DNA of 64,000 nucleotides, from the NCBI GenBank assembly GCA_036417435.1, contig CM070901.1, positions 8,654,001 to 8,718,000 of the forward strand. The letters run 5' to 3'. The translations under genes were made by a program, and so were the position numbers. This document shows, in pieces, positions 33,166-44,920 of the stretch. Each line of letters begins with the position of its first letter. Within the stretch, counting starts at the first letter, position 1. This DNA comes from Inia geoffrensis (taxonomy: Eukaryota; Chordata; Mammalia; Artiodactyla; Iniidae). Under the pieces are notes generated by a model that was not told the origin of the DNA, did no database searches, and saw only the letters and a list, made by a program, of their open reading frames with translations.

Positions 33166-34535
33166 TTATCACATATGTGTTTTGCAAATATTTTCTCCCA
33201 TTCTGTGCCTTGTCTTTTCATTCTCTTGATAATGTCTTTTGCAAAGCACACATTTTTAATTTTAATAAAGTCCAAGTTATTAATTCTTTCTTTCATGGAT
33301 ACCTAGTAGTAGTATTATATCTAAAACAATCATTGCCAAACTCAAGGTCATCTAAGTTTTCTCCTGTGTTATCGTCTAGGAGTTTTAGAGTTTTGCATTT
33401 TACATTTAGATCTATCATCCATTCTGAGTTAATAGTCATGAATTGTGTGAGGTCTGTGTCTATATTCATTTTGTACATATGGATATCCAGTTGTTCCAGT
33501 ACCATTTGTTGAAAAGACTGTCTTTCCTCCACTGTATGGCCTTTGCTCGTTTGTTAAAAGTCAGTTGACTATGTTTGTGTGGGTCTATTTCTGGACTCTC
33601 TGTTTTGTTCCAATGATCTATTTGTCTATTATTTTGCCAATACCACAGTGTCTTGATTTCTGTAGCTTTATAGTAAGTCACAAAGTGGGGTAGTGTCAGT
33701 CCTCTGATTTTGTTCTTCTCCTTTAATATTGTGTTGGTTATTCTGGGTCTTTTGTCTCTCCACATAAACTTCAAAATCAGTTTGTCAACATCCACAAAAT
33801 AACGTGCTGGGATTTTGACTAGGATGGCAGTGAATTCATAGATCAAGTTGAGAAAAATTGACATCTTGACATTATTAAGTCTTCTTATCTATAAACATGG
33901 ACTATCTCTTCATTCACTTAGTTCTTCTTTAATTTCCTTCAGAGTTTTGTAGTTTTCTTTATATAGATTTGTACCTATTTTGTCAGATTTCTACCTCTGT
34001 GCTTCATTTTGGTGGATGCTAATGTAAATGATACTGCATTTTAATTTCAAATTCCAGTTGTTCATTGCTGGTGTATAGGAAAGTAATTGACTTTTGTATA
34101 TTAACCTTGCATCTTGCAACCTTGCTATAATTGCTTATTAGTTCCAGGATTTTTTTTTGGTCCATTTTTTGGGTTTTCTACATAGATAGTCATGTCATTT
34201 GTGAACAAAGACAGTTTGATTGCTTCCTTCCCAGACTGTTTTCTCTTCCTTGACTCATTGCATTAGTCAGGACTTCCAGTATGATGTGGAAAAGAAACAG
34301 TGAGAGAGGGGAAACTTCTTGCTTTGTTCTTGATCTTAGGAGGAAAGCTTCTAGGTTCTCACCATTCAGTATGACGTTAGCTGCGGTTTTTTGGCAGATG
34401 TTCTTTAACACGTTGAGGAAGTTCATAATGAGAGTTTTTATCAAAAATGGATGTAGGATTTGTCAAATGCTCTTTCTGCCCCAATTGATATGATCCTGTG
34501 ATTCTTCTTCTTTAGCATGTTGATGGGATGGATTA
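33166..34535 (-). mobile_element. Old L1M ORF2 segment, minus strand
   Basis: A long stretch of reverse-complemented ORF2. Codons at about 33466-33864 still read in one 132-codon minus-strand frame from the ORF2 C-terminal half. The RT region, with an SPLSLFLFHIILEVL-type block, lies at 34250-34330. Its first ~100 bases overlap, in L1 coordinates, the end of the previous L1M segment at 32844-32956, so the two are not simply continuous. Confidence 0.8.
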
Positions 34536-34799
34536 CATTAATTTATTTTCTTTTTGTTTCCCCCAGCTTTACTGAGGTACGATTGGTAAATAAAAATTGT
34601 ACATATTTAGGTTGTATAAATTTTTAAGGGTGTACAACGTGATGAGTTAATGTACAAACACATTTTGGAATGGTTGCTACAATCAAATTAATGAACACAT
34701 CCATCACCTCACGCAGTTATATTATTATTACTATTATTATTTTGTGGTGAGAACACCTAAGATCTCACTTGGCAGATATCAAATATACAATACAGTATT
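34536..34799 (-). mobile_element. Old L1M 3' end, minus strand
   Basis: Reverse complement of an L1M 3' end: 'cagctttactgaggtacgat', 'aagggtgtacaacgtgatga', then 'gtggtgagaacacctaagat'. It is the oldest host layer at the left of the large L1 nest. Confidence 0.75.
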
Positions 34800-34873
34800 T
34801 TTATTTTATTTTTTATTGAAGTATAATTGATTTACAATTTTGTGTTAATTTCAGGTATACAGCAAAGTATTCA

Positions 34874-34877
<4 letters not shown>

Positions 34878-34921
<44 letters not shown>

Positions 34922-34968
34922 CGTGTGTGTGTATATATATAGTTATACATATATATAATATATATATT
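34878..34968. repeat. (TA)n microsatellite in an L1 3' UTR
   Basis: About 36 bases of pure TA are followed by an imperfect tail containing GTGTGTGTATATATATA and further TA blocks. Confidence 0.92.
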
Positions 34969-35632
34969 CTTTTGCAGATTCTTTTCCCTTATAGGTTATT
35001 AAAAATATTGAGTACAGCTCCCTGTGCTATACAGTAGGTCCTTGTTGGTTATCTATTTTATATATAGTAGAGTGTATATATTAATCCCAAACTCCTAATT
35101 TATCCCTCCCCGCCTTTCTTGTTCAGTAACCAGAAGTTTGTTTTCTATGTCTGTGGGTCTATTTCTATGTTGTATATAAGTTCATTTGTATCATTTTTTT
35201 TAGATTCCACATATAAGCAATATCATATGATATTTGCCTTTCTCTGTCTGGCGTACCTCACTTAGTATGATAATTTCTAGGTCCATCCATGTTGCTACAA
35301 ATGGCATTATTTCATTCTTTTTATAGCTAAGTAATGTTCCATTGTATATACATACCACATCTTCTTTATACATTCATCTGCCAATGGACATTTAGGTTGC
35401 TTCCATGTCTTGGCTATTGTAAATAGTGCTGTAGTGAACATTGAGGTGCATGTATCTTTTTGAGTTATGATTTTCTCCAGATATATTCCCAAGTGTGAGA
35501 TTGCAGGATCATATGGTAGCTCTATTCTTAGTTTTTTAAGAAACCTCCAGAGAGGGCAGAGAGCAGAAGCAAGAAGAACTACAATCCTGCAGCCTGTGAA
35601 ATGAAAACCACATTCACAGAAAAATAGACAAA

Positions 35633-36551
35633 ATGAAAAGGCAGAGGACTATGTACCAGATGAAGGAACAAGATAAAACCCCAGAGAAACAACTAAATGA
35701 AGTGGAGATAGGCAACCTTCCAGAAAAAGAATTCAGAATAATGATAGTGAAGATGATCCAGGACCTCGGAAAAAGAATGGAGGCTAAGATCGAGAAGATG
35801 CAAGAAATGTTTAACAGACACTTAGAAGAATTAAAGAATAAACACCCAGAAGAATAAAAGAACAAACAAACAAAGATGAACAATACAATAACTGAAATGA
35901 AAAGTACACTAGAAGGAATCAATAGTAGAATAACTGAGGCAGAAGAACGGATAAGTAACCTGGAAGGAGGAATAGTGGAATTCACTGCCACAGAACAGAA
36001 TAAAGAAAAAAGAATGAAAAGAAATGAAGACAGCCTAAGAGACCTCTAGGACAACATTAAATGCACCAACATTCGCATTATAGGGTCCCAGAAGGAGAAG
36101 AGAGAGAGAAAGGACCTGAGAAAATATTTTGAGAGATTATAGTAGAAACTTCCCTAACATGGGAAAGGAAATATTCACCCAAGTCCAGGAAGCATAGAGA
36201 GTACCATACAGGATAAACCCAAGGAGAAACATGCCAAGACACATAGTAATCAAACAGACAAAAATTAAAGGCAAACAAAAATTATTAAAAGCAACAAGGG
36301 AAAACCAACAAATAACATACAAAGGAACTCCCATAAGGTTAACGGCTGATTTCTCAGCAGAAACTCTACAAGCCAGAAGGGAGTGGCACAATATATTTAC
36401 GATGACAGGGAAGAACCTACAACCAAGATTACTCTACGCAGCAAGGATCTCACTCAGATTCATTTGAGAAATTAAAGCCTTTACAGACAAGGAAAAGCTA
36501 AGACAATTCACCACCAAACCAGCTCTACAGAAAATGCTAAAGACTTTCTAA
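35633..36551 (+). pseudogene. L1 ORF1 (RNA-binding protein) pseudogene
   Basis: The start codon at 35633 opens a frame reading MKRQRTMYQMKEQDKTPEKQ. It gives 74 residues of the N-terminal and coiled-coil part before an in-frame stop at 35857. After that stop, recognisable coiled-coil codons continue, with a second stop at about 36046 and frameshifts in the RNA-recognition region (an IRIIG block near 36080). The C-terminal domain at about 36230-36465 is readable, and the natural end is at 36551. In intact L1s this protein forms trimers that coat the L1 RNA. This copy cannot make it. Confidence 0.88.
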
Positions 36552-36609
36552 GTGGGAAACACAAGAGAAGAAAAGAACCTACAGAAACAAACGCAAAACT
36601 ATTAAGAAA

Positions 36610-39600
36610 ATGGTAATAGCAACATACATATTGATAATTGCCTTAAATGTGAATAGATTAAGTGCTTCAACCAAAAGACACAGGTTTGCTGAATGGATAC
36701 AAAAACAAGACTCATATATATGCTGTCTACAAGAGACCCACTTCAAACCTAGGGACACATACAGATTGAAAGTGAGGGGATGGAAAAAGATATTCCATGC
36801 AAATGGAAATCAAAAGAAAGCTGGAGTAGCAATACTCCAATCAGACAAAATAGATTTTAAAATGAAGAATGTTACAAGATACAAGGAAGGACACTACATA
36901 ATGATCAAGGGATCAATCCTAGAAGAAGATATAACAATTATAAATATATATACACCCAACATAGGAGCACTGCAATACTTAAGGCAAATGCTAACAGCTA
37001 TAAAAGAGGAAATCGATAGTAACACAATAATAGTGGGGGACTTTAACATCTCACTTACACCAATGGACAGACCATCCAAAATGAAAATAAATAAGGAAAT
37101 ACAAGCTTTAAATGACACATTAAACAAGATGGACTTAATTGATATTTATAGGACATTCCATCCAAAAACAACAGAATACACTTTCTTCTCAAGTGCTCAT
37201 AGAACACTCTCCAGGATATATCATATCCTGGGTCACAAATCAAGCCTTGGTAAATTTAATAAAATTGAAATTGTATCAAGTATCTTTTCCAACCACAATG
37301 CTACGAGACTAGATTTCAATTACGGAAAAAACCTGTAAAAAATACAAATACACGGAGGCTAAACAACATGCTACTAAATAACCAAGAAATCACAGAAGAA
37401 ATCAGAGAGGAAATCAAAAAAATATTTAGAAATAAATGACAATGAAAACACGACAACCCAAAACCTATAGGATGCAGCAAAAGCAGTTCTAAGAGGGAAG
37501 TTTAGTGCAATACAATCCTACGTCAAGAAACAAGAAACACCTCGAATAAACAACCTAAACTTACACCTAAAGCAATTAGAGAAAAAAGAACAACAACAAA
37601 AGAAAAACCCCAAAGTTAGCAGAAGGAAAGAAATCATAAAGATCAGATCAAAAATAAATGAAAAAGAAATGAAGGAAATAATAGCAGAGATCGATAAAAT
37701 TAAAAGCTGGTTTTTTGAAAAGATAAACAAAATTGATAAACCATTAGCCAGACTCATCAAGAAAAACAAGGAAAAGACTCAAATCAACAGAATCAGAAAT
37801 GAAAAGGGAGAAGGAACAACTGACACTGCAGAAATACAAAGGATCATGAGAGATTCCTACAAGCAACTATATGCCAATAAAATGGACAACTTGGAAGAAA
37901 TGGACAAATTCTTAGAAAAGCACAACCTTCTGAGACTGAACCAGGAAGAAATAGAAAATATAAACAGACCAATCACAAGCACTGAAATTGAAACTGTGAT
38001 TAAAAAATCTTCCAACAAACAAAAGCCCAGGACCAGATGGCTTCACAGGAGAATTCTATCACACATTTAGATAAGAGCTTACACCTATCCTTCACAAAAT
38101 CTTCTAAAATGTAGCAGATGGAGGAACACTCCCAAACTCATTCTACAAGACCACCATCACCCTGATACCTAAACGACAAAAAGACGTCACAAAAAAAGAA
38201 AACTACAGGTCAATATCACTGATAAGCATAGATGCAAAAATCCTCAACAAAATACTAGCAAACAGAATCTAACAGCACATTAAAAGGATCACACACCATG
38301 ATCAAGTGGGGTTTATTCCAGGAATGCAAGGATTCTTCAATATACGCAAATCTATCAATGTGATAAACCATATTAACAAATTGAAGGATAAAAACCATAT
38401 GATAATCTCAATAGATGCAGAAAAAGCCTTTGACACATTTCAACAGCCATTTATGATAAAAACTCTCCAGAAAGTAGGCATAGAGGGAACCTACCTTAAC
38501 ATAATAAAGGCCATATATGAAAAACCCACAGCCAACCTCATTCTCACTGGTGAAAAACTGAAACCATTTCCTCTAAAATCAGGAACAAGACAATGTTGCC
38601 CACTCTCACCATTATTATTCAACATAATTTTGGAAGTTTTAGCCACAGCAAGCAGAGAAAAATGAATCCAAATTGGAAGAGAAGAAGTAAAACTGTCACT
38701 GTTTGCAGATGGCATGATACTATACATAGAGAATCCTAAAGATGCTACCAGAAGACTACTGGAGCTAATCAATGAATTTGGTTAAATAGCAGTATACAAA
38801 ATTAATGCACAGAAATCTCCTACATTCTTATACACTAATGATGAAAAATCTGAAAGAGAAATTAAGGAAACACTCCCATTTACCATTGCAACAAAAAGAA
38901 TAAAATACCTAGGAATAAACCTACCAAAGGAGACAAAAGACCTGTATGCAGAAAAGTATAAGACACTGATGAAAGAAATTAAAGATGATACAAATAGATG
39001 CAGAGATAGACCATATTCTTGGATTGGAAGAATCAACATTGCAAAAATGACTATACTAGCCAAAGCAATCTACAGATTCAGTGCAATCCCTATCAAACTA
39101 ACAATGGCATTTTTCACAGAACTAGGACAAAAAGTTTCACAATTTGTATGGAAACACAAAAGACCCCAAATAGCTAAAGCAATCTTGAGAATGAAAAACG
39201 GAGCTGGAGGAATCAGACTCCCTGACTTGAGACTATACTACAAGGCTACAGTAATCAAGACAGTATGGTACTGGCACTAAAACAGAAATACAGATCAGTG
39301 GAACAGGATAGAAACCCCAGAGATAAACCCACGCATATATGGTCACCTTATCTTTGATAAAGGAGGCAAAAATATACAATGGAGAAAAGACAGCCCCTTA
39401 AATAAGTGGTGCTGGGAAAACTGGACAGCTACATGTAAAAGAATGAAATTAGAACACTCCCTAACACCATACACAAAAATAAACTAAAAACAGATTAAAG
39501 GGGCTTCTCTGGTGGCACAGTGGTTGGAATCCACCTGCCAATGAAGGGGACATGGGTTCCATCCCTGCTCTGGGATGATCCCACATGCTGCAGAGCAACT

Positions 39601-40753
39601 AAGCCCGGGCACCACAGCTACTGAGCCTGTGTTCTAGAGCCCGTGAGCCACAACTACTGGAACTTGCACACCTGGAGCCCATACTCTGTAGCGGGAGAGG
39701 CCGTCACAATGAGAAGCCCACGCACTGCAACGAAGACCCAACACAGCCAAATATAAACAAATAAATAAATTTAAAGTTCAAGACCTTCTACAAGGTGCCA
39801 ATAATATATTTTTTAATGGATTAAAGACCTATATGTAAGACCAGACACTATAACATTCTTAGAGGAAAACATACAAAGAACACTCTTTGACATAAATCAC
39901 AGCACGATCTTTTTTGACCCACCTCCCAGAGTAATGGAAAGAAAAACAAAAATAAACAAATGGGACCTCATGAAACTTAGAAGCTTTGGCACAGCAAAGG
40001 AAACTATAAACAAGACAAAAAGACAACCCTCAGAATGGGAGAAAATATTTGCAAACGAATCAACGGACAAAGGATTAATCTCCAAAATATATAAAGAGCT
40101 CACGCAGTTCAATATTAAAAAACAAAAAACCCAATTAAAAAATGGGCAGAAGACCTAAATAGAGATTTCTCCAAAGAAGACATATAGATGGCCAAGAGGC
40201 ACATGAAAAGCTGCTCAACATCACTAATTATTAGAGAAATGCAAATCAGAGTTACAATGAGGTACCACCTCACACCAGTCAGAATGGCCATCATCAGAAC
40301 ATCTACAAACCACAAATGTTGGAGAGGGTGTGGAGAAAAGGGAATACTCTTGCACTGTTGGTGGGAATGTAGATTGATACAGCCACTATGGAGAACAGTA
40401 TGGAGCTTCCTTAAAAAACTAAAAATAGAACTACCATACGACCCAGCAATCCCACTACTGAGCATATACCCTGAGAAAACCATAATTCAAAAAGAGACTT
40501 GCACCCCAGTGTTCATTGCAGCACTATTTACAATAGCCAGGTCATGGAAGCAACCTAAATGCCCATCGACAGACAAATGGATAAAGAAGATGTGGTGTGT
40601 ATATACCATGGAATATTACTCAGCCATAAAAAGGAATGAAATTGGGTCATTTGTAGAGACATGGATGGACCTAGAGACTGTCATACTGAGTGAAGTAAGT
40701 CAGAAAGAGAAAAACAAATACCATATATTAATGCATATATATGTGGGATCTAG
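36610..40753 (+). pseudogene. L1 ORF2 (endonuclease/reverse transcriptase) pseudogene
   Basis: From ATG 36610 a 242-residue frame covers the endonuclease domain: NVN, QETH (near 36735) and GDFN (near 37040) are kept. The usual aspartate in the RIDHILG block has become Y (RIYHILGH). The SDHN-type motif reads SNHN, a second active-site loss. Frameshifts or stops follow at 37338, near 38015, at 38111 and 38270. The RT part at 38306-38665 has [10 protein letters not shown] instead of the usual [10 protein letters not shown], and the FADD catalytic box reads FADG at 38702-38713. A CHR-1 SINE splits the gene at 39501-39814. The last 201 codons (40188-40793) with the CWRGCGEKG cysteine region remain open. 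Confidence 0.92.
39489..39826 (+). mobile_element. CHR-1-like SINE inside L1 ORF2
   Basis: The long-form SINE from about 39501 ends in AAATAAATAAATTTAAAG, followed by about 35 bases of non-A sequence before the L1 resumes. The flanks 'aacagattaaag' (39489-39500) and 'aatggattaaag' (39815-39826) agree at 10 of 12 bases and restore the ORF2 sequence order. Confidence 0.88.
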
Positions 40754-40959
40754 AAAAATGGTACAGATGAACCAGTTTGCAAGGCAGAAATAGAGACACA
40801 GATGTAGAGAACAAATGTATGGACACTAAGGGGGGAAAGCGGCTGGCGGGGTGGGGGTGATGGGATGAACTGGGAGATTGGGATTGACATATATACACTA
40901 ATATATATAAAATAGATAACTAATAAGAACCTGCTGTATAAAAAATTTTAATTAAATTA

Positions 40960-41400
40960 AAATTTTTAAAAAAAGGTGTAACCCCAGACTAACCATGAGA
41001 AGGGCATCAGACAAATACCAGTTGAGACTCACTCTACAAAAAATTTGCCCAGTACTCAGCAAACTATCAAGGTCATCAAGTATAAGGAACATCTGACAAA
41101 CTGCCACAGCCACAAGAAGCCAAAGAGACATGACTCCCAAAATGTAGTGTGGGGTGCTGGATGGGATCCTGGAACAGGAAACAGACACTGGGTAAAAACT
41201 GAAAAGATGGGAATCAGGTATGAACTTACAATAATGTATCCATATAGATTCACTAATTGTAATAAACATACCATGGTAATGTAAAGTTTCTGGGTGTGGG
41301 TATATGAGAACTCTTTGTACTATCGTCACTTTTTTTCTGTAAGTGTAAAGTTTTTAAAAGATAAAGTTTATTTAAAAAAAAAAAAGAAGAAAAAAAAAAA
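40960..41400 (+). other. Putative L1 3' transduction
   Basis: After the L1's internal A-rich end (about 40940-40976) come roughly 400 bases that are not from this L1. They end in 'gataaagtttatttaaaaaa' and a second, longer A-rich tail directly against the target duplication at 41401. The segment looks like another old repeat's 3' end ('gagaactctttgtactatcg' block). Because it lies inside the duplication, it was most likely copied along with the L1 by read-through. Confidence 0.7.
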
Positions 41401-41689
41401 AAGAAACCTCCGTACTGCTCTCCATAGTGGTTGCACCAATTTATATTCCCACCAACAGTGTAGGAGGGTTCTTTGGTTCTTCTTTCTCCACACCCTCTCC
41501 AGCATTTATTATTTGTAGAGTTTTTTGATGATGCCCATTCTGACCTGTGCGAGTTGATACCTCATTGTAGTTTCAATTTGCAGTTCTCTAGTAGTTGGCA
41601 ATGTTGAGCATCTTTTCATGTGCTTTTTGACCGTCTGTGTGTATTCTTTAGAGAAATGTCTGTTTAGATCTTCTGCCCAATATAATACA

Positions 41690-41918
41690 CTATTATTTTA
41701 TTTTATTTTATTTTATTGCTGTACGCGGGCCTCTCACTGTTGCAGCCGCTCCCGTTGCGGAGCACAGGCTCCGGACGCGCAGGCTCAGCGGCCATGGCTC
41801 ACAGGCCCAGCCGCTCCGCATGGCATGTGGGATCTTCCCGGACCGGGGCACAAACCCATGTCCCCTGCATCGGCAGGTGGACTCTCAAACACTGCGCCAC
41901 CAAGGAAGCCCTATTATT
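41690..41918 (-). mobile_element. CHR-2-like SINE
   Basis: Minus-strand copy, body about 41698-41910. The 8-base 'ctattatt' flanks are duplicated at 41690-41697 and 41911-41918. It sits at the 5' edge of the younger minus-strand L1, and its A-tail is degenerate (TTTTA repeats). Confidence 0.9.
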
Positions 41919-42630
41919 ACTTTTTTAATTAACAGACTTTATTTTTTAAGAGTACTTTTAGATTTACACAGGAATTAAACAGATAATAGAGTTCCCACAT
42001 CCCCTCTCCCCTGACCCCCAGTTTTCCCTATTAACATCCCATGTAGAAAAGGCACATCTGTTACAATCAATGAATGTATCTTGATGCACTATCATCAACT
42101 ATAATCCATATGACTCAAATTTCCCTACTTTTCACCTGATGTCTTTTTCCTTTTTTTTTTTTTTTTTTTTGGCCGCTCTGCGTGGCATGTTGGATCTTAG
42201 TTCCCAGACCAGGGATTGAACCCGCGTCCTCTGCATTCGAAGCATGGAGTCTTAACCACTGGACCACCAGGGAAGTCTCCCTAATGTCCTTTTTCTCTTC
42301 CAGGATCTTCTCCAGAGACCCCACACCACATTCAGCAGTCATGTTTCTTCTTGGCTATGACAGTTTCCCAGACCCATCCTGCTTGTTTGTTTGTTTTTGT
42401 TTTTCTGTTTGTTTTTTTCTTTAAGATTTATTGAGATAGGACTTATCCTGTTTTCAATGACCTTGACAGTTTCGAGGAGTGCTGGTCAGGCACCTTGGAG
42501 AATGTCCCTCCATTGAAATTCCTCTCATGACCAGACTGGAATTTTAAGTTTTGGGGAGGAAGATCACAGGTGTAAAGTGCCAGTCCCATCACATCACATC
42601 AAGGGGACATACTATCAGCAGTGAGTTATC
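41919..42630 (-). mobile_element. Old L1M 3' UTR, minus strand, split by a SINE
   Basis: The plus strand reads 'acttttagatttacacagga', 'aacatcccatgtagaaaagg', 'accttgacagtttcgaggag' and 'catcacatcacatcaagggg', an ordered match to an old L1 3' region. A TTTG-rich stretch at 42387-42424 interrupts it. Confidence 0.65.
42135..42295 (-). mobile_element. Short CHRS-like SINE
   Basis: The T-run at 42149-42170 is followed by 'ggccgctctgcgtggcatgt', and the head complement 'ctggaccaccagggaagtct' ends near 42278. The flanks 'cctgatgtctttttc' and 'cctaatgtcctttttc' (42135-42149, 42280-42295) form a diverged target duplication. Confidence 0.88.
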
Positions 42631-42631
42631 A

Positions 42632-42755
42632 CTTTTTTTTTAATACATCTTTATTGGAGTATAATTGCTTCACAGTACTGTGTTAGTTTCTGTTGCACAA
42701 CAAAACGAATCAGCCATATGCATATGCATATCCCCATATCCCCTTCCTCTTGTCA
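42632..42755 (-). mobile_element. Short L1 3' end, minus strand
   Basis: 'acatctttattggagtataa' through 'catatccccttcctcttg' is the terminal ~115 bases of the younger L1 3' UTR. It is severely 5'-truncated. Confidence 0.85.
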
Positions 42756-43754
42756 CTATGTTGTACATTAGATTTCTAGGACTTATTCAACTTGCAACTG
42801 AAGCTTTGAACCTTTTCAGCAACACCTCCCCATTTCCCTCATCCTCCAACCCCTGGCAATCAGCATTCTTCTCTCTGGTTCTGTGAGTTTGACTTTTTTT
42901 TTCTATTATACATATCAGATCACATAGTAATCGTCTTTCTGTATCTAGCTTAGTTCACTTAGTGTAAATGTCCTCTACATCTATCCATGTTGCTGCAAAT
43001 GGTGAAATTTCCTTCTTTTTATGGTGGAATACTAATATTCTATTTATGTGTGTATCACATTTTAAAAATCCATTTATCCTTAGATGAACACCTAGAACAC
43101 TTAGGGTATTTCCATATCTTAGCTATGAACTATGAGCTATGTTGCAGATGAACATGGGGTGCATATATCTCTTTGAGATACTGATTTTATTTCCTTTGGA
43201 TATATTCCCAGAAATGGGATTGCTGGATCATATGGTTCTATTTTTAATTTTTCGAGGAGTATCCATACTGCTTTCCATAATGCTTATACAAATTTATGTT
43301 CCTTTTAACAGTATACAAGGGTTCTGTTTTCTTTACACTGTTGCAATCCTTGTTATCTCTTGTCTTTTTGACAATACCCATCCTATCAGGTATAAAGTGA
43401 TATCTCATCATGGTTTTGGTTTGCATTTCCCTGATAGATAGCGATGTTGAGCATCTTTTCATGTACTCATTGGCTGTTTGTATGTAATCTTTGCAAAAAT
43501 ATGTAATGAGGTCATTTGCCCCTTTTAAAATCAGGTTATTCATTGATTGATTGCTGTTGAGTTGTATGAGTTCCTTATATATTTTAGATATTAAATCCTT
43601 ATCAAATATATAGTTTTCAAATATTTTCTCCCATTATGTAGGTTGCATTTTATTTAGCTGATTGTTTCCTTTGCTATGTGGAAGTTCTTTAGTTTGATGT
43701 AGTCCCACTTCTAGATTTTTGCTTTTTTGTGTGTACATTTGGTGTCATATATAT
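42756..43754 (-). mobile_element. Old L1M (3' UTR and ORF2 end), minus strand
   Basis: Reverse-complemented ORF2 end: 'tgggattgctggatcatatg' near 43216, 'caagggttctgttttcttta' near 43316 and 'tgatatctcatcatggtttt' near 43398. Frames are degenerate. Confidence 0.8.
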
Positions 43755-43990
43755 TAATTGATTTTTGAATGTTGAACTGGCTTTGCATGCATGGCATAAA
43801 TATCATTTGGTGATGGGGTATTATGACATTTTTTTCAATTATAATTATCAGTTTCTAGTTGTTGTTAGTATATAGAAATACATTTGATGCTTGTATGTTG
43901 ATCTTGCATATTGATCCTGTAACCTTGCTAAACTGATCTCTTAGTTCTAGTAACTTTTTATAGAATCGATTGTATTTTCTAGGTCAATAA
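43755..43990 (-). mobile_element. Old L1M ORF2 fragment, minus strand
   Basis: 'ttttgaatgttgaactggct', 'atcctgtaaccttgctaaac' and neighbouring phrases come from an earlier part of ORF2 than the previous fragment. A deletion or a separate insertion must separate them. Confidence 0.7.
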
Positions 43991-44399
43991 ATAATGTCAG
44001 CATTGGTGAGTATGCAGCTGAAGATTTGAGGGGGACCCTCTGCAATCTTCAGAGCTCTGTTTCTGTGCAGCTCTCTACTTTATGGTACCCTACCCTACAA
44101 ACCATAGCCTCTTTGGCCTCACAGGCCCCCAGATCCCTCTTCTTATTTCAGAGGAACTAATGGGCTCCATCTGGGTTCCCGCACCCTACAGCATGGCCTG
44201 GAAATGTTCTGCAGTACCTGTCCCTCAGGGACCACTGTCCTGTCCTTCACAGCTTGATGTTCATTGCGTTAAAAACCATTGTGTCATATGTTTTGTCTAT
44301 GCTTTGACTTGTTTTCTTTTGGGGGTAGGGGGAAGGGCAACATGAATCTGGTTTCTGTTACTCCATCTTGTCCAGAAGCTAAAACTTTCAGGTACATTT
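43991..44399. other. No gene recognised; possibly old L1-related
   Basis: Moderate-GC sequence with an 87-codon plus-strand frame at 44082-44345 and the phrase 'gttactccatcttgtccaga'. I cannot assign it. Confidence 0.3.
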
Positions 44400-44570
44400 C
44401 CATATCAGTATATATGAACATATCTCATTTTTTTTAATTAAAGGAAGCACTGTATTTTGTATTTATCTGCCATTAATTTATTTAACTATTCTTCTATTGA
44501 AGGGTATTTAGGTTGTTTCATTTTTTGTCTTTAGAAGTGAGTTATAATGCATGTATTATCTTTTTTTTAA
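44400..44570 (-). mobile_element. Probable old L1M fragment, minus strand
   Basis: 'gaagggtatttaggttgttt' near 44500 resembles the reversed L1 ORF2 end. The assignment is by short phrases only. Confidence 0.4.
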
Positions 44571-44920
44571 AGGTGTATTTTATTTATTTTAAAAATTATT
44601 TATTTATTTATTCATTTTTGGTTGCAATGGGTCTTCGTTGCTGCACACGGGCTTTCTCTAGTTGTGGCGAGCGGGGGCTACTCTTTGCTGTGATGCACGG
44701 GCTTGTCACTGCAGTGGCTTCTCTTGTGGCAAAGCACAGGCTCTAGGCATGCGGGCTTCAGTAGTTGTGGCACACAGCCTCAGCAGTCGTGTCTCGAAGG
44801 CTCTAGAGAAAAGACTCCGTAGTTGTGGCGCACAGGCTTCGTTGCTCCACAGCATGGGGGATCTTCCCAGACCAGGGCTCGAACCTGTGTCCTCGGCACT
44901 GGCAGGCGGATTCTTCTTCT
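44571..44920 (-). mobile_element. CHR-1-like SINE lacking its head
   Basis: The minus-strand long-form SINE has its A-rich tail at about 44571-44620 and a body reading up to 'actggcaggcggattct' near 44917. The tRNA-like head (about the first 30 bases, complement 'ccaccagggaagtcc') is missing, replaced directly by the T-run of the following L1. Confidence 0.85.

Larger units (their letters stand above)
35538..41411 (+). mobile_element. Nearly complete L1 nested in a minus-strand L1
   Basis: The body 35549-41400 (about 5.85 kb including a later SINE) begins about 80 bases upstream of ORF1. ORF1 (35633-36551), ORF2 (36610-40753) and a shortened 3' UTR follow, then about 440 bases of non-L1 sequence and an A-rich tail. 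The 11-base duplication 'aagaaacctcc' lies at 35538-35548 and 41401-41411. The older minus-strand L1 reads on from that exact point, so the boundaries are firm. Confidence 0.93.
34782..41694 (-). mobile_element. Younger 5'-truncated L1, minus strand, interrupted by another L1
   Basis: L1 3' UTR and ORF2 C-terminus on the minus strand occupy 34800-35548 and resume at 41401-41678, joined exactly across the nested element. Flanks 34782-34799 and 41679-41694 align with one 2-base gap and one mismatch, a plausible target-site duplication. Without the nested element the copy is about 1.03 kb. Confidence 0.85.

Noticed and set aside
33018..33512. A 164-codon plus-strand frame, the longest outside L1 ORF2 and SINE/MLT1-spanning frames
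   Set aside because: It spans a MER1-like transposon and antisense L1M ORF2 sequence; no coherent protein is implied.
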